Source: Vanessa cardui (lineage: Eukaryota; Arthropoda; Insecta; Lepidoptera; Nymphalidae). From it: a stretch of 64,000 nt of DNA. A program made the position numbers and the translations under genes. Shown piece by piece: positions 54,310 to 64,000 of the stretch; the stretch's first letter is position 1, and each line of letters opens with the position of its first letter. The notes beneath the pieces are model-generated. The model was not told where the DNA came from, made no database searches, and saw only the letters and a program-made list of their open reading frames with translations. Location of the stretch: positions 6,517,501-6,581,500 of the forward strand of contig NC_061141.1 of assembly GCF_905220365.1 (NCBI RefSeq), read 5' to 3'.

Positions 54310-55514
54310 AACTCAGAGGAATGAGAGATTTCAACTGCAAATATAGAAGACTCAGATGAATCAGGCACAGATAGTCAAAATTTTGTCCTTGCTCTCCAAA
54401 AACAATCCGAATGCTGTAATTCTACAGAAGATAATCAATCAACCACGTGTGAGATACATGAACTTTTTAATTCCCAGATTTAAATTGTAGCCACTGCTCC
54501 TCACAAGAAGTCTCTGAATGACAGAACTCAAGATAATAATTGTTTGGTAGCACAGATTACTGTACCATCGTCAAGAGTAAAAGATGTTCCTGGTACTTCA
54601 TCTATGATATACATGAACACAAAGACACAAAGCAATCAGCGTCAATTACTGGCTGCACATCTACACAACCTGCAGTGGCTGCAACACAGAAGCGAACCTC
54701 AGTAAAGACTGCTTATTTGACTGCAGGTACATATGTCTGCAGGTAAAATGTAATCAATGGATAAGACAAGTAGTTGAAGGGGCAGTTCCAGCATTTATAG
54801 ATAATTTTAAACAAGCTGTGGTGCAATTAAAGAAACATATTAAATAATACAACAATTATAAACATAGATACTATGAAAAATAACGAAATCTTTCTGATCA
54901 TCGATTTTAGCGAAAACTATAATTTTAAATATTTTGAAGAATTGCAGTCCCATCATTTTGGATGATCAGGAAAGCAAGTAACCTTACAAACACATACATA
55001 TATTATGTTATGTCCACAAAACTCGAAGGACATAACAAGCCAACTGTTGTATTCTTTACCATTACTGCAAATAATTCCCATAATCCTACCTAATTTTGGG
55101 AAAACGTACATCCAATAATTGTCGATGTACAACATAACAATTCTCACATAACTACAATTCAATTTTTCTCTGTTGTATCGAGTCACCAAATATTCAGCAA
55201 ATACAACGTAATTTGCATAACATTCCTTGAAGCCGAGCACAGATAAGGCTGCTGATAGTGTTTGTGGTGGTGCTATCTCAAATGCACTGCAAATGAAAAG
55301 ATAGCAGCGGGTCCAGATATTTCAAATGTACAATTTTTTTTCCCTCTGAAGGTTCTCTTGTACTTAATCACTGACAGTGACATACAAAATATTGAAAAAG
55401 CGCTATATAAAGTTGTAGTACCTCTTCAAGTACATTACATTTTTACTGGCACTCTCAGTGAACCTCAAAAACAAAAAATTTGTTTTGCCAAAGGGGCTTT
55501 TGTTCTTACTTGAA
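54310..55514 (+). pseudogene. Strongly decayed relative of the DFSENY transposase-like family
   Basis: Broken reading gives an acidic segment (IEDSDESGTDSQNF, 54340-54382), then IIDFSENYNFKYFEELQSHHFG (about 54898-54962), which aligns with DFSENYMIKFHEEVQSRH of the gene at 31212-33951. Further on, DKAADSVCGGAISNALQ (about 55240-55290) corresponds to the GKGAPDGIGAVIKR motif, and a C-terminal stretch (55370-55514) remains open. The middle acidic motif is not recognisable. Many stops. An older, unrelated insertion of the same superfamily. Confidence 0.5.
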
Positions 55515-56783
55515 ACATAAAACATATCAGACTGTTCCTCCACCCATCATTTAACAACCTAAAGAAGCCATTCTATTGGATGGATTGGAGATAACATTTC
55601 TAATATTGTTGCAGTAGCTTAAAAAACATATTAAGCTCTTAGCAAGATTTAGCCAACTGTCCACCCTACAAAGACCTCTGATAATATTTGTGTTGTATCT
55701 AGAAGACAACATTACATAACTTTATGTTTTATATTGAATTAGATAAGATTATTTTCTTTGGTGTTATTCAAAATACTTTATTTTATGTCAAGTTATAAAA
55801 ACTGAAATTGGTTTGTTTTTATCACTATACTTATATCTTTGTAGAATGTACAAATTAATGTTTATAAGAAACACTACTGTTTTATTAGGCTTACTGCTGC
55901 ATTACTTATGTGTCCCACTGATTATTATTGTATTTTCAATAACACATAGGATTCTAATTATTAAAAATGTCTCAGATTCAAACTAAAGTGTTACTCATCA
56001 AAAGAAGAATATAATGTCCTCGGTTAGAATTACTATTTTTGTTTTAAAATTCAGGATTGGTGATTACTGCAATCTAGATTAATAAGAATATTCTATGAAA
56101 CTTACTATTTAGCATTACAGTTCAGAACTGACTTATTAGTGAGTCTCAATGGATAATAATAATAAAAAAAAAAAAAAAAAAATTGTGAGGCAATTGTTGA
56201 ATTTTTTGACACCTTAATATATAATATGGCACAAAAACAGTGAATCCACTAAAGCTAATGCTGCAGAGTGAGGTATACAATAAATCGAACTACAATATAT
56301 CTATATCTACAAAATAAGAGGAACTACCACTAAGAAACACCGCTAAAATTCCCGCTGTTAGTATCGAGAAATAATGTTATGAGTCTTTTATCTGCAAATA
56401 TGTTGAGCGCGGAATGTTGGATTCCAGGGCTGATTGCGGCTTCCGCACAGGATATCAGCTTCGTACACCCGCATCATTTTTATTTTTTTAAAGAACGCTT
56501 TATTATTCAAGACATTACTGACAAATGTCAAGTGCTATTTACTAAAAGTAAAATGCTAACAATGTGCCAACTATCAAGTGGACAGTTGTAAAATGGCACT
56601 GTTGCCTTAACTCAAACTTAAGTCTCCTATACACATTAGCCCAGCTATTCAAGAATATTGTGTATGAGAAAAATCATTACATAACTATTTAAATATTTGA
56701 AATGATAACCATTATTTTAGTATAAATAATTTAAAAAATTTACTCTGTTAATTATAAATAAATTCATTCAATTAAACATATAT
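55515..56783. other. No gene seen
   Basis: AT-rich DNA with an A-run near 56163-56181. A 70-codon frame at 56379-56591 has no recognisable features. Confidence 0.5.
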
Positions 56784-58450
56784 ATTATACTAGCGACCCG
56801 CCCCGTTTTTGCTCAGGTGCAAAGCTGATATTAAAAGTACTACAGAATTTGTTTATTTACGACATCACATTAGAAACTTCTAAAATTTTCAGTGTTTCTA
56901 TTCTAGGTTATCCACGTATTATATACAAAAACCTTCCTCTCTAATCACTTTATTTATTAAAAAAATATCGCAAGAAATTCCGTTCCGTAGTTTTAAAGAT
57001 TTGAGCATAAAAAGGGATATAGGGAAAGAAAAAGCGACTTTGTTTTATACTATGTAATGAATTATCACTACATAGTATAAAACAAAGTTAAACATTAGTC
57101 TACAGTGTAGCTCCAGTTTTCTATTTATATGAATAAGTCAGGTAATAGAATAGAAAACATTTGTTGGGGGGGGGGATGTTGAAAAGCTAAGCTAAGCCAG
57201 CTAAGATTTAAAAAAGCTTCCAACTACTAAGCTATCGCGAGTTAACCGTGCTATTGTGAGTCAACCATATAAGATAGACATATGCTGTCATGGGATATTG
57301 ATTAAATAATTTTAAGGAGAACATTTCCGTCATACATGATTTCTGTGTAGCTTTAATCATTAAGGTTGTACACACGACGAAAGATTAAAAAAATATGGAG
57401 TAACTTCTCCCGTTTTCCCAACATTTCTCTGCTCCTATGATTGTGGCGTGATGAAAAGTACTATATATAACCAGCTCAGGAGTATGAAAAATAATTGCAT
57501 CAAGTTTCGTTAAAATCCGTCGATTAGTTTTTGTTTCTATAACGGTTATACAGACAAACAATAATTTTACTGATTGCATTTTTGTCATTAGTATCGATCC
57601 TTGATCACCCTGATCTGATAGTTATTTTGGAAATGTATATCATGTACAGAATAGACATCTCTACAGATTTATTATAAGTATAGATATTGTTCACGTATTA
57701 TACATACAAAATCATCCTCTTTAAATCATTCTATCTATTAAAAAAACTTCATCAAAAACCAAAAGTTTTAGAGATTTAAGCATATACAGGACAAGAAAGT
57801 CAGCGCGAAGCAATTTTGTTTTATACTATGTAGTGATAACAAATAGGTACAACATACACAGTTTTAACTCATTAGAAAATACAAACCGCTCTGTCCCTCC
57901 GTTTTAAAACTGTAATATCTTCGAAAATATTCATTTAAATTACATGCTGTAAGGCCTGTAGGGCCATATTGATCTATATTGAATGCACAATTTATTTAAG
58001 GTACCTAATTGGATAATGATTAATGCTATATTGCTCAAAATCGCTTCGAAAATAAGCCATTATTTCTCGTAAAAAAAACGATAAAAAATGTTTATTATGG
58101 GTTATCTTTAAGAGATAGACATATACTAACGCGGACTTTTTTGTAGACATTTTTGAGGTGTACAATTCCGTAGTACATTATTTTGATCTATCTAGTAGGG
58201 TTCAGCCAGCGTTTACAATGTAATCGCAAAAAAAATTGTAAATTTACGACATCACATTAGAAACTTTTTAAATTATCAGTTTTACTTAACTATATTGTCT
58301 ATGTATTATATACAAAAACTTTCCTCTCGAATCACTCCATCTATTAAAAAACCGCATCAAAATCCTTTGCGTAGTTTTAAAGATTTAAGCGTACAAAGGG
58401 ACGTACGGTCAGAGAAAGCGACTTTGTTTTAAACTATGTAAAGATATAGG
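56784..58450 (+). repeat. Cluster of lepidopteran short interspersed repeats
   Basis: Three copies of one family share a tail ending in TTTTGTTTTATACTATGTA: about 56784-57060 (starting TATACTAGCGACCCGCCCC), about 57684-57838 and about 58240-58440. They also share TTTAAGCATA-like and ATCTATTAAAAAA blocks. Between them (57405-57680) is a different repeat with CTTCTCCCGTTTTCCCAACATT and an ending TTATTATAAGTATAGAT. The families are common and non-coding; their class is uncertain. A G10 run occurs near 57166. Confidence 0.6.
57037..57088. repeat. 24-bp inverted repeat at a repeat end
   Basis: Arms 57037-57060 and 57065-57088 pair with one mismatch around a 4-nt loop. The left arm is the tail of the first interspersed repeat copy. 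Confidence 0.88.
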
Positions 58451-58784
58451 TACATATTATAAATGACTAATTACGAAATTTAAATTGTTATTGTTCTACA
58501 TGACAATATGGTTTTAAAAATATGAAAAACTTATCTTTGAATCAAATTTTTAGAAATGATCGATGTAAAAAAATACAGACGAATTGATAACCTCCTCCTT
58601 TTTGAAGTCGATTGAAAACAAAGATTCTCTATTGACAATTTCGAAAAAAGTCTGTAAAAATAATAAGTTACTTACTGTTTTTTCAGACAATCTCTTGAAT
58701 TTTACGCTAATACGTTATTGTGAAATTTATAGGTTAAGATTTAATTGTATATTATAAATTCAATCAAACAATAAATAAAACAAT

Positions 58785-58790
58785 TTTATT
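58785..58790 (-). promoter_or_regulatory. Poly(A) signal of the odorant-binding protein gene
   Basis: AATAAA on the minus strand, about 108 bases past the stop codon at 58898-58900. Confidence 0.55.
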
Positions 58791-58897
58791 CAACTGTTTT
58801 TCAAGTGTTTTTGATTAAAAGAATTACAATACTTTTTACCTCAGCAAGCTAATTTCAACTATTAAACTGTTATTTATGCTTTATATTATCCATATAA

Positions 58898-59073
58898 TTA
58901 ATAGTTCACAGTAATTTTATGTTTGTTATTCATCATGAGATCATTTGTACAGTCATTTAGATGCGATGCCATTGCGCAGTCGTTTTTAGTCTTAATGCTT
59001 GTTTCAATACAGCGATCTAAGTTTTTCTCCAATTTTTTCATTAATTTATCATCTTTCTCATAAAATTTACGCA
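58898..59073 (-). other. OBP exon 3 (last three cysteines)
   Basis: 176 nt; acceptor TTACATTAG ends at 59074; stop TAA at 58898-58900. Confidence 0.88.
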
Positions 59074-60255
59074 CTAATGTAAGTAAATTATCTGTAATAA
59101 ATATTCGATTATTGACGTAATATAATAATCAATGATATTCGAATAAACATATGTTATATCCATACTAAACAACAGAAAAAAGTGTGCCGCGCCGAGGACC
59201 GTTTATTTTAGTTTATTTTTACATATCGTAAAAAGGATAGCTTGATAAAAACAATAAGTAAAAGGGATAACTAGATGTTTTAATTACGCAAAACTACTAC
59301 GTAATTATGTATTATAACGTATTACTACGTAAAACTACAAAAGGAAAACGTCCCAATTAGGACGTTTTCTAGTCTTCACTTTTTGCGCGTTAATAACATA
59401 TCTGTTTACTACAACATCATTGGACGTAATACAAATTTAAAAACTCGAATAAGTATTGTAACATACAAACCTTTATGGATTTTTCCGTTTTCAATAACAC
59501 CGTTCCTTTTTAAAACACAAGCAATAAGACATTCGCCGTGTACTGGCGACTCTTTCATCGGTGACAAACTCTTTACCGGTCTTCTATCATTCTTCTGAAC
59601 TTCTTTGAGGCACTCGGACATATTCTTTTTAAATTGCTCAACGTGACTCTTGACTTCTTTAGGAAATGAACTGTATGACCAATCCGGCTCGACACTTCCG
59701 TGATTGTGAGCGTTGACTTTTGTAACAAAATAAAGTGTATTTTTCTATACTCAATAATATTATTGATGTAATACCATGTAAATTCTATTTAAAGTGGTCA
59801 CCACAAGGATTCATAAATATTAACCATATACATTTTAAATTAACATGGTTATTTTACTAAAGTGAACAAGACATTCGTAGATAATGTCGAAATATCGAGC
59901 TCCACCGAATAAAAATAAAAAAAACATGGTAAATGTCCCGGAATTAATAACTTTAGTAATATTAACCATTCTTTATACTGTAAAATCGTCAGCTACCAAC
60001 TATGATGTGATGTCCCTTGTGCCTGTAATGACTGGCTCATTCATCCCTTACCTAAAAAAGAAACATATTTCATACATGCTCACCACTTTTTACACGATTT
60101 TTCTTTTGAAAGATCATATTTTTCGTTATGACAGTATCTTTGTCGATTTTAATGTTATGCTTAGTATCTAGGCCTAGCATTTCTGCATTATTCTGACCTT
60201 TTTCGCCCGTAACAAATTGAAAAATTGTTAATAAAATGAAAAAATAGGAAAACAT
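58898..60255 (-). CDS. Odorant-binding protein (classic six-cysteine OBP), three exons
   Basis: Secreted carrier for hydrophobic odorants, as inferred from family. Exons on the minus strand are 60255-60084, 59716-59471 and 59073-58898. Introns are 367 and 397 bp with GT-AG borders, and both junctions are in phase 1, giving 197 residues. Exon 1 starts MFSYFFILLTIFQFVTG, a good signal peptide with cleavage near residue 17. Exons 2 and 3 carry six cysteines in the classic spacing C-X26-C-X3-C-X36-C-X10-C-X8-C. The motifs are MSECLKEVQ, HGECLIACVLKRNGVI, then CIETSIKTKNDCAMASHLNDC. The fit of spacing and phases makes a chance match very unlikely. About 75 residues lie between the predicted cleavage site and the first cysteine, unusually long. 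No stop or frameshift. Exon limits are predictions. Confidence 0.9.
59471..59716 (-). other. OBP exon 2 (first three cysteines)
   Basis: 246 nt; acceptor TTACAAAAG ends at 59717, donor GTTTGT begins at 59470. Confidence 0.88.
60084..60255 (-). other. OBP exon 1 (signal peptide)
   Basis: 172 nt: 57 codons plus one base. The donor GTGAGC begins at 60083. The ATG (60253-60255) is the only one that gives a hydrophobic leader. Confidence 0.85.
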
Positions 60256-60351
60256 GTTTTTTGAAAATTAATCCGAACAAAACTGTTAACAAACCGATTA
60301 GCTTTTAGCTTACAAGTAAATGATTAAATTGTTATGCTGCCCTTAATTGGC

Positions 60352-60359
60352 TAATATAC
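60352..60359 (-). promoter_or_regulatory. Possible TATA-like element of the OBP gene
   Basis: GTATATTA on the minus strand about 100 bases before the OBP start codon. Weak evidence in AT-rich DNA. Confidence 0.25.
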
Positions 60360-63300
60360 TTTTCATGAAGCCAATTATTTAGCAAAAATATACCAATAAA
60401 ATTTTATGACTTTAGATTTGATTGGCAAGAGTTGACTGAGAGAAAAATAGTCATTGATCTCAGTTGTGTCATAAATTCTAAATTCAAATTTAATTCAGAC
60501 GATTTAAGAATGTATCTTGTAATTGTTATTAGATGAAAAAAAAATCTTTTTCTTTTCAATTCTTCAGCAATTTTAGTAAGGAAAAAGACAGCCATGGATC
60601 AGATATACTGTATTAATACAGCCCCATGTCGTCAAGGATGCCTAACTATTACCCTTTATAATTTCTTAGTACAAAGCATAATAGAATACAGAATAACTGA
60701 CATAATATTCAGTCACCAGACCTGAAAAATATATCGATATCAATATAACAATAGATTTATATTATAAACCGAATTGTACTCAAAATAATAGTGGCATTAT
60801 CCCGTGATATTCTAACTATGAATCTAAACGTAAATGAGTTTATTATTATTTTTTCTTTTTTACTCTTTCAATTAATCAACCGATCATCCTAAATATAGCA
60901 TGCACGTTAGAAAATCTATAATAAAACAACATAGAATTAATTAGACTACCGAGCAAAACTAGTTTGTAAACAAATCGTCCTAGAAAACAAAATTTATTTA
61001 TCTTGCAAATTCAGAACAAGTCAGTCCATGTGATATGGATTAATGTAAACCAGAGTGTGTTAATAGATTTATTAGACTATTTTATTACTATATGGAGCAG
61101 TCAACGTCATTTTTTTAAGTAAAGGTAAAGATACCTTCATTATGACACAAGAAAAGTACACTACATAACACTACAAGAGGTAATATGCGATCTCCCGCCA
61201 ACAAAGCGTCAGCTGATAGTTCTGTATGAATAGTGCGAGTTATACAAAACTAATCGTAAACCCAATCATCTCGTTATTGAGTATACTCGTTTCCTATTGT
61301 TGTAATTGTCGTCCGTACTCACAAAATACTGAAAACGACCAATCACGAGCGTTAATGTTGTTATTTTTTATGTGATAAGAGGCAAAAGAGTAAGATGGAA
61401 ACATAACTACTAGTTACTACCGCTCATGGACATCTGCAACATCGAGGCGTTGTCACTTTCGAATGCTTGTTGATGCTCGTTAACGGCGATCCGAAAAACT
61501 CATAAATAATTCCGAATTCTGTCACTAGATGGCGCTATTTTTATTTTCATACAAATATTTGAAAACGTCAACTATAGAATAAAATCTTCAAAACCTCGCA
61601 CTAGAAACGCTCTTACGATACAAATATAACATTGGAACGAAGTCACAAGTTAACTCTTGCTTGTGATACTATATGATGACATAAAATATTAATCAAAGAA
61701 ATGTTTGTAAAAAAAAAAAAAAAACTAAAATCTATTTTTCTTTAATTTATATTTAATACAGTCGGTCATATTTAATACGGACTTTCATACTATAGTTTTT
61801 GTATATTTCCTGTACTAATAAAACTAATCTAGAGTTAATATAATTAAAACTAAATTAAATTCATCTTGTACAATTGAAAAGTAATTAGTAATTATGACAT
61901 GTATACAGAGAACAAATGACATTTAAAAATAGAAAATGGCGCGTCAAGTGTAAGTTGGCGTGTGGCAAAAACATGTACTAATTATTTTTGTTCATTTACA
62001 TCTTATTTGTTTTATTTACCCTTATTAAGAAAACTTACCCAAAATCTATTAAAAATGAGACGTAGAGAATTATTTTCTAGGGAGATATTGGTAAAATAAA
62101 CAAAAAAGTGGAAAGACAAAGGGTGTAGCAGGTGCTACCACAGGAAAGCCAACTTATACTTGACAGTCTGTAACAGCCGAGTGTCACAAGATGGACTGAC
62201 AATAACGCCCGGTTACTGTTTTAACGAAACATACATACACCCTACTACTATCAGTAAGTAAAGGTACTTTCTAAATAACACTTCGTAATAGTCGTTCTAC
62301 TATACGAATACAATAACCGGGTGTAATATTCCTTTAATAGCAGACAATATCAGACGTTTAATTTTGATGAAAAATAATCTAAATAAAATTATATTTATTA
62401 TACTGCCTTTAAGACGAACTGGTGTATTGAAAGTCAGATTTTCTAATACATTGGTTATCTTAACATGTAAAGCGGTAAATAGAAAAAATGAGGTATCTGT
62501 CTATCTGGTATTAATAAGCATGTAAATAAGCATGCTCATGTACATGCTAGTGTTATTCATTTATCATAAATCAAAATGACTTTCATTAATTTTTACTGTT
62601 CTTTGTTTAAATCTACTATAAACTACTTAAATCTACCTTAAGACTATTTGAAATACACGAAAATACTAAAACTAATGAACAGAGAGAGATAAATGCAACT
62701 AGAATGGATACTCTTCAAATAATTTCAAAACTCTTTACATGCCATATTACTGAAACGGCATAATGATTTAAAACCTTAATAAAAAATATTCTGAATACTA
62801 AGATTATATTTTGAATAATATGTACAATTTCGAACTGTTTCTACAATATGTGCATATATATTAATTAAACTAAATTACAAAATACTTTAAAGGGGACACC
62901 CCACTCATAACCATTGTCATGAAAATCTATAATAATTTATTTATGTGTGCGTGTACATGAAACACCTGTTATCAACATTACATCATTAATGCAAGCTTAT
63001 ATTTCCTTTCGTTTTATATAATTGCAAAATTACAAATAAAGCTTCCTGTCAAGGTACAATTCACCATTACATACTTATATCATAGCGTACAAAACAGAAA
63101 CAATGAGATAATATTTTTAATTACTCATATCAGGTATTAATCAGAAATAAAAAAACATTTACAACTCTTACCATGTGATAATTATTATTTTATTTTCATA
63201 ACTTAAGTGGCTTGTGTTACCATACCTGAAATAAAACAATAAGAAAATTATTAAACATATGATTAATTATAAAAAAATGATAAAAGCAACATCACTGCTT

Positions 63301-63479
63301 TGAAAATTATCATTAGAACTCCTCTTATCAACTTAATAATTGTAGTGAAATATTGAGACCGTATAAAAAAAAAATCATGAAATTGGGTAGGAAGTAAAAA
63401 GTTGCAGAAATGAGTGTGCTAGGGTATAAGGCAAACGAAGCCTTAAATGTATCAGCATAAAGATGAAAATAGCTTGAAT
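60360..63479. other. No gene recognised; unique-looking AT-rich DNA
   Basis: Only short spurious frames. A phrase CACTAGATGGCGCTA (about 61522) is often seen in lepidopteran repeats. An A-run lies near 61710-61725. The region could hold regulatory DNA or a long 3' UTR, but nothing specific can be supported. Confidence 0.5.
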
Positions 63480-63665
63480 TGAATTATCACGGACCGGCGG
63501 CGGAGGGCGCGGCGGGCGCGTCGGGCGCGTCGGGCGCGCAGGCGGCGCACAGCGGCACGGCGCGCGGCGCACTCAGCGCACGTAAAGGTGCGCGCGCGCA
63601 CACGCAGCGCGTGCACACGCAGCGCCCACAACCCCAGCAGTGGTGCTGCGGGCGCGGCCATTGCA
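63480..63665. other. GC-rich island
   Basis: About 185 bp of very high G+C with many CpG and GCGC words inside AT-rich DNA. Frames are open on both strands. On the minus strand a 60-codon frame from the ATG near 63665 is Cys-rich at its start (CWGCGRCVCTRCVC), then Ala/Pro-rich, ending TGA near 63490. It may be an exon of a host gene, a GC-rich MITE-like repeat, or neither. Confidence 0.4.
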
Positions 63666-63861
63666 TTCAGTACGAGACAGAATTAGTTTTGACCTCAGAG
63701 TTTTTTAATTTTAATTAACACTCTTTATTACACTGAGAAATTTTACATGGTAATTTTACACATGAAATCATTGTTCACAATGTCGGGCTTATTTCTAAAA
63801 GAAATTTCTTCCAGCCAACCCACAGCTGTATGAGTGTTATATAGCAGGTATAAATAGTGCA

Positions 63862-64000
63862 ACAACAACAACAACAACAACAGCCTGTAAACTCCCACTG
63901 CTGGGCTAAAGGCCTCCTCTCCTTTGAGGAGAAGGTTTGGAACATATTCCACCACGCTGTTCCAATGCGGGTTGGTGGAATGCACATGTGGCAGAATTTC
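63862..64000 (+). repeat. (AAC)n microsatellite and start of a lepidopteran interspersed repeat
   Basis: CAACAACAACAACAACAAC followed by AGCCTGTAAACTCCCACTGC, GGGCTAAAGGCCTCCTCTCC and TTGGTGGAATGCACATGTGG. This is a very abundant butterfly and moth repeat (Metulj-SINE or LINE 3' end type). It is cut by the window edge. Confidence 0.65.

Noticed and set aside
56379..56591. 70-codon plus-strand frame
   Set aside because: No homology, domain or splice context; length is compatible with chance.
59884..60171. Plus-strand 95-codon frame with hydrophobic stretches
   Set aside because: It is antisense to OBP exon 1 and intron 1, which carry a far stronger signal.
63375..63718. Long overlapping frames on both strands in the GC island, and a loose resemblance to Sprouty-type Cys motifs
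   Set aside because: Composition alone explains the open frames; the Cys spacing does not continue as a Sprouty domain.
1..64000. A cooperative, previously undescribed multi-gene system
   Set aside because: The coding content is best explained by independent, nested transposable elements plus one OBP gene; no operon-like or co-regulated set is visible.

Overview
The window is eukaryotic, AT-rich insect DNA, almost certainly from a moth or butterfly. The evidence is: GT-AG introns inside transposase genes, AATAAA signals, a classic six-cysteine odorant-binding protein gene, and interspersed repeats of lepidopteran type (a tRNA-derived SINE at 53370-53628 and an AAC-rich repeat family at the right edge). 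I recognise no bacterial or organellar features.

About 55 kb (1-55500) is a graveyard of nested transposable elements. From left to right: a copia fragment with its 3' LTR (1-897); a gypsy pol fragment (898-1941); a reversed BEL/Pao 5' end (1942-3467); a repeat-associated FEN1/PIN-like pseudogene (4007-4982); a mariner-type transposase end (6258-6662); Helitron pieces (6760-9305); a LINE ORF1 split by an apparently intact hAT element (9840-12418); a DDE/D-like pseudogene (13744-15813); a piggyBac pseudogene (16311-17586); a 4.2 kb pogo element with exact ends (18721-22945); an IS4EU/PIF-like transposase pseudogene (23110-25376) with a GC-rich MITE in its intron; a 10.9 kb copia locus (26530-37473) that sits in a tandem array and itself contains a Merlin element and a 4.9 kb element with a 4-bp target duplication; Helitron 5' sequence with 69-bp coding repeats (38235-39972); a near full-length BEL/Pao element (40449-46999); a Tc1-like transposase (47208-48280); a second pogo/Tigger transposase with a PHD-like finger (49108-51157); a Helitron Rep fragment interrupted by a SINE (51640-53811); and a decayed relative of the 4.9 kb element (54310-55514).

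The right 8.5 kb differs: short repeats and unique AT-rich DNA surrounding one host gene. This is a three-exon odorant-binding protein gene on the minus strand (58898-60255). It is recovered by joining three exons whose splice phases agree. A GC-rich island lies at 63480-63665.

Target-site duplications give a relative history. The hAT entered LINE ORF1; the copia element entered a roughly 117-bp tandem repeat; the Merlin and 4.9 kb elements then entered the copia element; a SINE entered a Helitron. Most coding regions are broken by stops, frameshifts or lost catalytic residues. The hAT transposase (600 codons, no breaks) is the exception, and the Merlin transposase core is nearly so. All family assignments come from reading motifs; no database search was possible.
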